A stretch of 64,000 nt of DNA, from contig DNTB01000020.1 in the NCBI GenBank assembly GCA_003499525.1, positions 62,001-126,000 of the forward strand. The letters are read 5' to 3'. A program made the position numbers and the translations under genes. Positions within the stretch are counted from its first letter, which is position 1; each line of letters opens with the position of its first letter. Of this stretch, positions 60,323 through 64,000 are shown piece by piece. Source of the DNA: Flavobacteriales bacterium. Its GTDB lineage: Bacteria > Bacteroidota > Bacteroidia > Flavobacteriales_G > Salibacteraceae. The notes beneath the pieces are model-generated. The model made no database searches. It was not told the DNA's origin and worked only from the letters and a program-made list of their open reading frames with translations.

Positions 60323-62866
60323 TTGAAGTTTTCAGTCAGCAAAGAAAAACATCGCTTGAAATCCTTTTTTTTTAGTGCTTCCCTCATCATTCTTGGGCTT
60401 AGCAGTAGTATGGGCCAAGAAGCCACTATCAAGGGTACTGTCTTAGACGAGAACGGTGCTTCCATGGTAGGTGTTTATGTATCTTACGGAGACTATAAAA
60501 AAGGAACATCAACCAAGTCTGACGGATCCTTCAGCTTGTCCATTCCAGCAGGTAATGATATAGAAATTGATTTCATCTTTCTTGGATACGATACTGTTGT
60601 ATGGACCCTCAACCCATTGGACGGAGCCGAATACACAAAAGAAATCAAGATGCGACAGCGCAGTTTGATTTTTGATCAGGTGGTCATAGAAGGAAAACAG
60701 AAAGCCGAGTTAGGGCTTGAACGTATTGAACCTAAAATTGCGAGTCAGGTATCTTCACCCAACTCCAGTTTGGAACGAACTCTTATTTTTCAGGGGTTAG
60801 GGGTAACCTCAACGAATGAACTCAGTTCGCAATACAATGTAAGGGGAGGAAATTTTGATGAAAACCTCATTTATATCAATGGAATTGAAGTTTATCGTCC
60901 TTTTCTGGTGCGGTCTGGACGGCAGGAGGGATTAAGCATTGTAAATCCTGAGCTGGTAAATAGAGTCTATTTCTCTTCCGGCGGATTTTCCTCAAGGTAT
61001 GGAGATAAAATGTCTTCAGTTTTAGACATTGAATACAAACAACCAGACAAGAAATTTGGTGGTTTTGTGGAGTTAAGCCTCCTTGGTGCCCAGGTGGCGG
61101 TGGAACATGCTTCGGATAACCGGAGATTCACTCAGATTCATGGTCTCCGTTATCGCACCAACAGATATGTACTCAACACGCTGGATACGAGAGGAGAATA
61201 TACTCCAAATTTTGTCGATTATCAGGGGTACTTTACCTATGATATATCAGACCGGGTTGAGCTGGGTCTTTTGGCATCACTATCTCAAAACAGCTATCGG
61301 TTGGTGCCAGATGATAGAACCACGGAGTTCGGCACTTTCAACGAATCACTACAGCTCAACATCTTCTATGATGGACAGGAAATCAATCAATACCGAACCG
61401 CACTCGGAGCACTTCAACTTACTGTTCGGCCTACAAAAGACTTAAAGTTAAGATTTACAGGATCTGGTTATGCTTCTCGAGAAGAAGAAACTCTGGATGT
61501 AAGTGGAGCATACAGGCTCGGAGAACTTGATAAAGATGTTGGATCGGAGTCTTTTGGGGAAGTTATTTCGTTGCGAGGTGCGGGAGGGTTCATCGATCAT
61601 GCTCGTAATTATTACGACATATTGAATTTGGGATTTACCCACGATGGAAGCCTGTTTAAGAAGAACTCAACCATATCATGGGGTGCTCGGTTTTACCTCG
61701 AACAGGTGGACGATATCTACCGGGAGTGGGAGTATCAGGACAGCGCGGGATACAATATCCCTCAGGCTCCCGGAGACAAAATTGCACTGTTCGAATCTTT
61801 CCGAAATTCTAATTCATTAGACTGGTTCCGGACCATGGGATTCCTGCAATATGAAAGGAATTTTGATATTGATTCACATTTATTGTCTTTTAACCTAGGT
61901 GGTAGAATAAACTACTTCGAATACAATGGTGAATTGGTAGGTGGTCCGCGAATAGCCGTTCTGTTCAAACCCAATTGGAGACGGAATATGACATTTAGAG
62001 CGGCGTGGGGTTACTATCATCAACCCCCGAGCTACAGAGAAATGAGAAATTTCGAAGGAGATCTAAACCCCGAAATCAGATCGCAAACTGCTATCCACTA
62101 TGTCTTAGGTTACGATTATATTTTCAGTATGTGGAAGAGACCTTTTCAGTTCACTACTGAGGCTTACTACAAAGATTTAAGAAATCTTATTCCCTATGAG
62201 TTAGACAATGTCAGAATTCGATATTATGCGACCAATAACTCCAATGGGTATGCTACAGGGATTGACTTTAAACTCAACGGCGAATTTGTAAAAGGTGTGG
62301 AGTCATGGTTTAGCATGTCATTTATGAGTACCCGGGAAGACCTAACGGATGACTTTTACTACAATTACTTCAATGAAAATGGAGAAAGAACGGTGCCCGG
62401 TGATCCGTTTAATCCTGTAGCAGACAGCTCTATTGTTTACCCCGGGTTTATTCCGAGACCTACAGAGCAGTTATTCAGTTTTGCCGCATTCTTTCAGGAC
62501 TACGTTCCCGGGAATCCAACCTACAAGGTCAATATTCTTTTATATCTGGCTTCAGGGTTACCTACAGGTCCTCCGAGCTATAACCGATACGAGGATATTT
62601 TAAGGATGCCCTGGTATAGGCGAGTTGACATAGGTTTTACCAAAGATTTTCTCATTGACAAAAACCTAAACCGCAGTAAGCTGGGACGTTCCCGGGCCTT
62701 TAGTAAGTTCAAATCATTTGGATTGGCTGTAGAAATATTCAATTTGCTCGATATTCGAAACACCATATCTTACCGATGGCTACGAGACTTCAATGGCAAT
62801 TACTACGGAATACCCAACTATTTGACTCTAAGGCAGATAAATATCAAACTCCAGGCCCGATTTTGA
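60323..62866 (+). CDS. TonB-dependent receptor with carboxypeptidase-like N-terminal domain
   Basis: 847 aa, apparently from TTG 60323, as no ATG precedes the signal peptide (SFFFSASLIILGLSSSMGQ). Domains: carboxypeptidase-like fold (about 33-115), plug (about 135-230: NVRGGNFDENLIYINGIEVYRP), then a beta barrel to the terminal Phe (KLQARF). It imports a nutrient across the outer membrane with TonB energy. Substrate unknown; no SusD partner is adjacent, so it is not a glycan-utilisation pair. Its stop (TGA) directly touches the stop of the convergent peptidase gene. Confidence 0.88.
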   Translation: MKFSVSKEKHRLKSFFFSASLIILGLSSSMGQEATIKGTVLDENGASMVGVYVSYGDYKKGTSTKSDGSFSLSIPAGNDIEIDFIFLGYDTVVWTLNPLDGAEYTKEIKMRQRSLIFDQVVIEGKQKAELGLERIEPKIASQVSSPNSSLERTLIFQGLGVTSTNELSSQYNVRGGNFDENLIYINGIEVYRPFLVRSGRQEGLSIVNPELVNRVYFSSGGFSSRYGDKMSSVLDIEYKQPDKKFGGFVELSLLGAQVAVEHASDNRRFTQIHGLRYRTNRYVLNTLDTRGEYTPNFVDYQGYFTYDISDRVELGLLASLSQNSYRLVPDDRTTEFGTFNESLQLNIFYDGQEINQYRTALGALQLTVRPTKDLKLRFTGSGYASREEETLDVSGAYRLGELDKDVGSESFGEVISLRGAGGFIDHARNYYDILNLGFTHDGSLFKKNSTISWGARFYLEQVDDIYREWEYQDSAGYNIPQAPGDKIALFESFRNSNSLDWFRTMGFLQYERNFDIDSHLLSFNLGGRINYFEYNGELVGGPRIAVLFKPNWRRNMTFRAAWGYYHQPPSYREMRNFEGDLNPEIRSQTAIHYVLGYDYIFSMWKRPFQFTTEAYYKDLRNLIPYELDNVRIRYYATNNSNGYATGIDFKLNGEFVKGVESWFSMSFMSTREDLTDDFYYNYFNENGERTVPGDPFNPVADSSIVYPGFIPRPTEQLFSFAAFFQDYVPGNPTYKVNILLYLASGLPTGPPSYNRYEDILRMPWYRRVDIGFTKDFLIDKNLNRSKLGRSRAFSKFKSFGLAVEIFNLLDIRNTISYRWLRDFNGNYYGIPNYLTLRQINIKLQARF

Positions 62867-64000
62867 TCACTTCTTTTCTGGAATCTGCTCTAGAGTAGCC
62901 AGAAAAAATTTCCAAAACTTCTGAACGGATGCAATTTTCACACTTTCATCCGGTGAATGCGCACCGGTTATAGTCGGACCAAAAGATATCATTTCCATTT
63001 CTGGGTAATTTGCCCCAAGTATTCCGCATTCCAGACCCGCATGACATGCATTCACGTCAGCCTGTTCTCCGTACATATTGGTATATAAATCATCCATTAG
63101 TTTGACGATAGACGAATCGGGTTTTGGGGCCCAACCCGGATAAGAACCTGAATGTGTAACGTGGGCTCCCATTAATGCAAATGCATCTCCAACGGCATGA
63201 GCTACTTCCATTTTACCAAATTCCAGTGCACTTCTTTGAAGGCTTTTAACGGTAAGCTTGCCATTGGCAACATTTACCTTGGCTAGATTTGACGAGGTTT
63301 CTGTGAGACCTTCTATTTCAGCGCTCATGCGAAACACCCCGTTAGGTGCTGCGCTAATTGCCGCAATTAAATCTCTTTGGGAGGTTTTATTCATGACATT
63401 CTTCGGGACTTCCACTTCCGATAAATCAATAGTGAGATTTGGATCCGTCTTTCTGTAAATCTCTTTTAAGTGCATTGCGAGCTCTCGGATATGCTCTGAA
63501 AAGCCGTTAAAATCCCGAACTGCCAGAATTGCGGTGGACTCTCTTGGTATAGCATTACGAAGACTACCTCCACGAATTGAATGAATCGCAGCTCCATAGT
63601 GTAAGCGCACATCGCGCACCAAAACATTCATGATCTTATTGGCATTGCCCCTACCTAAATGAATATCCATGCCTGAATGTCCACCGACTAAACCGGATAC
63701 GGTAAGTTTCACTCCTACCGAACCTTCAGAGCTTTCTTTTTGTATATAGCTCATCTCAGCAGTCGTATCTATACCACCAGCACAGCCAATGGTCAATTCT
63801 CTATCGTCCTCTGTATCGAGATTCAATAGATACTTCCCCGTCAGTTCTCCTGCTTTCAAATTTTGTGCTCCCGTCATGCCAGTTTCCTCATCTATAGTAA
63901 ACAGAGCCTCAATTGGAGGATGAGCGATATCATCAGCATCCAACACAGCCATAATAGCAGCTACCCCCATGCCGTTATCCGCGCCCAAAGTGGTTCCGTC
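62867..64000 (-). CDS. pepD: M20-family cytosol nonspecific dipeptidase (PepD), N-terminus outside window
   Basis: The frame is open to the right edge, so the start is outside; about 377 residues are visible. An in-frame TTG at 63988 is not the start because the conserved DGTTLGADNG segment begins before it. M20 zinc residues: Asp in GADNGMGV, the base Glu and ligand in FTIDEETGMTGA, Asp in NLDTEDD, and a late His in HAGLECG or GAHSPDE. These match aminoacyl-histidine dipeptidase PepD, which splits many dipeptides in the cytosol. It is convergent with the TonB receptor gene with no gap. Confidence 0.9.
   Translation of the reverse strand, partial: DGTTLGADNGMGVAAIMAVLDADDIAHPPIEALFTIDEETGMTGAQNLKAGELTGKYLLNLDTEDDRELTIGCAGGIDTTAEMSYIQKESSEGSVGVKLTVSGLVGGHSGMDIHLGRGNANKIMNVLVRDVRLHYGAAIHSIRGGSLRNAIPRESTAILAVRDFNGFSEHIRELAMHLKEIYRKTDPNLTIDLSEVEVPKNVMNKTSQRDLIAAISAAPNGVFRMSAEIEGLTETSSNLAKVNVANGKLTVKSLQRSALEFGKMEVAHAVGDAFALMGAHVTHSGSYPGWAPKPDSSIVKLMDDLYTNMYGEQADVNACHAGLECGILGANYPEMEMISFGPTITGAHSPDESVKIASVQKFWKFFLATLEQIPEKK

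Noticed and set aside
60323..62866. SusC of a polysaccharide-utilisation locus
   Set aside because: No SusD-like gene or glycoside hydrolase lies next to it, and the length is short for SusC.
1..64000. CRISPR arrays, insertion sequences, prophage, attachment sites or defence genes
   Set aside because: No direct-repeat array, transposase, integrase, phage structural gene or recognisable defence protein was seen on either strand.

Overview
The window is chromosomal DNA of a member of the Bacteroidota, probably an aerobic, free-living lineage in the Flavobacteriia/Cytophagia area; I cannot fix the order from sequence alone. Five things point there: a short primary sigma factor without region 1.1; Bacteroidota-style promoters (TTG, then about 17-23 nt, then TAnnTTTG) and few Shine-Dalgarno sites; a type A sorting domain of the type IX secretion system; a TonB-dependent receptor with a carboxypeptidase-like N-terminal domain; and phylum-typical families (TamL, DUF4920, DUF4295, S46 dipeptidyl peptidase, fused ResB-CcsA). 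Coding is dense, both strands are used in blocks, and neighbouring genes often abut or overlap. I see no prophage, insertion sequence, CRISPR array or defence island.

Layout. 1-7.7 kb (+): end of an Omp85 protein, class I aldolase, AccD, ribosomal protein S15, PNPase, RpoD, 3-methyladenine glycosylase. 7.7-15 kb: an AlaDH/PNT-type dehydrogenase (-), tmRNA (+), a T9SS cargo protein (+), a secreted unknown (-), a giant cytochrome c maturation protein (-), and a GroES paralogue next to a thioredoxin-glutaredoxin fusion (-). 15-19 kb: DUF2520, KdsC-like, UbiA and Maf run head to tail (+) against mpl (-). 19-28 kb (+): M16 protease, thioesterase, HMA-fused metal permease, BASS transporter, acyltransferase, GT39 transferase. 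28-33 kb: S46 peptidase (-), an unknown acidic protein (+), an Omp85-like barrel (-), and the overlapping trio of a 68-aa protein, acpH and mnmD (-). 33.4-38.7 kb (+, with one minus-strand membrane protein): two tRNA-Leu genes, cls, Usp, a TPR protein, trmD, rplS. 38.7-49 kb (-): a heme-motif lipoprotein, DUF4920, LysM/receptor, guaA, bshC, rimO, ftsY, then DUF4295, rpmG, rpmB, then cinA. 49-50.8 kb (+): nucleoside phosphorylase and a SirB1-type protein. 50.8-55.4 kb (-): surface polysaccharide genes (initiating transferase, aminotransferase, ligase, flippase). 55.4-57.8 kb (-): RNase Y, a 6S-like RNA, zapA and a coiled-coil protein. 57.9-64 kb: M23 peptidase, carboxypeptidase-like protein and TonB receptor (+), then the C-terminal part of an M20 dipeptidase (-).

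Most genes are housekeeping (translation, RNA decay, cell division, envelope, thiol redox) with normal composition. The less ordinary points are: two structured RNAs (tmRNA with tag GENNYALAA, and a 6S-like RNA with its own terminator); an AccD without zinc-finger cysteines; a set of promoters placed so close to start codons that the mRNAs look leaderless; a promoter whose upstream element lies in a terminator loop; frequent TTG starts; and several conserved but uncharacterised small genes. No stretch over 300 bases lacks a gene once the two RNAs are counted; the longest empty stretches, 33566-33851 and 53851-54056, show only promoter-like sequence or nothing recognisable. I did not find a convincing new multi-gene system.
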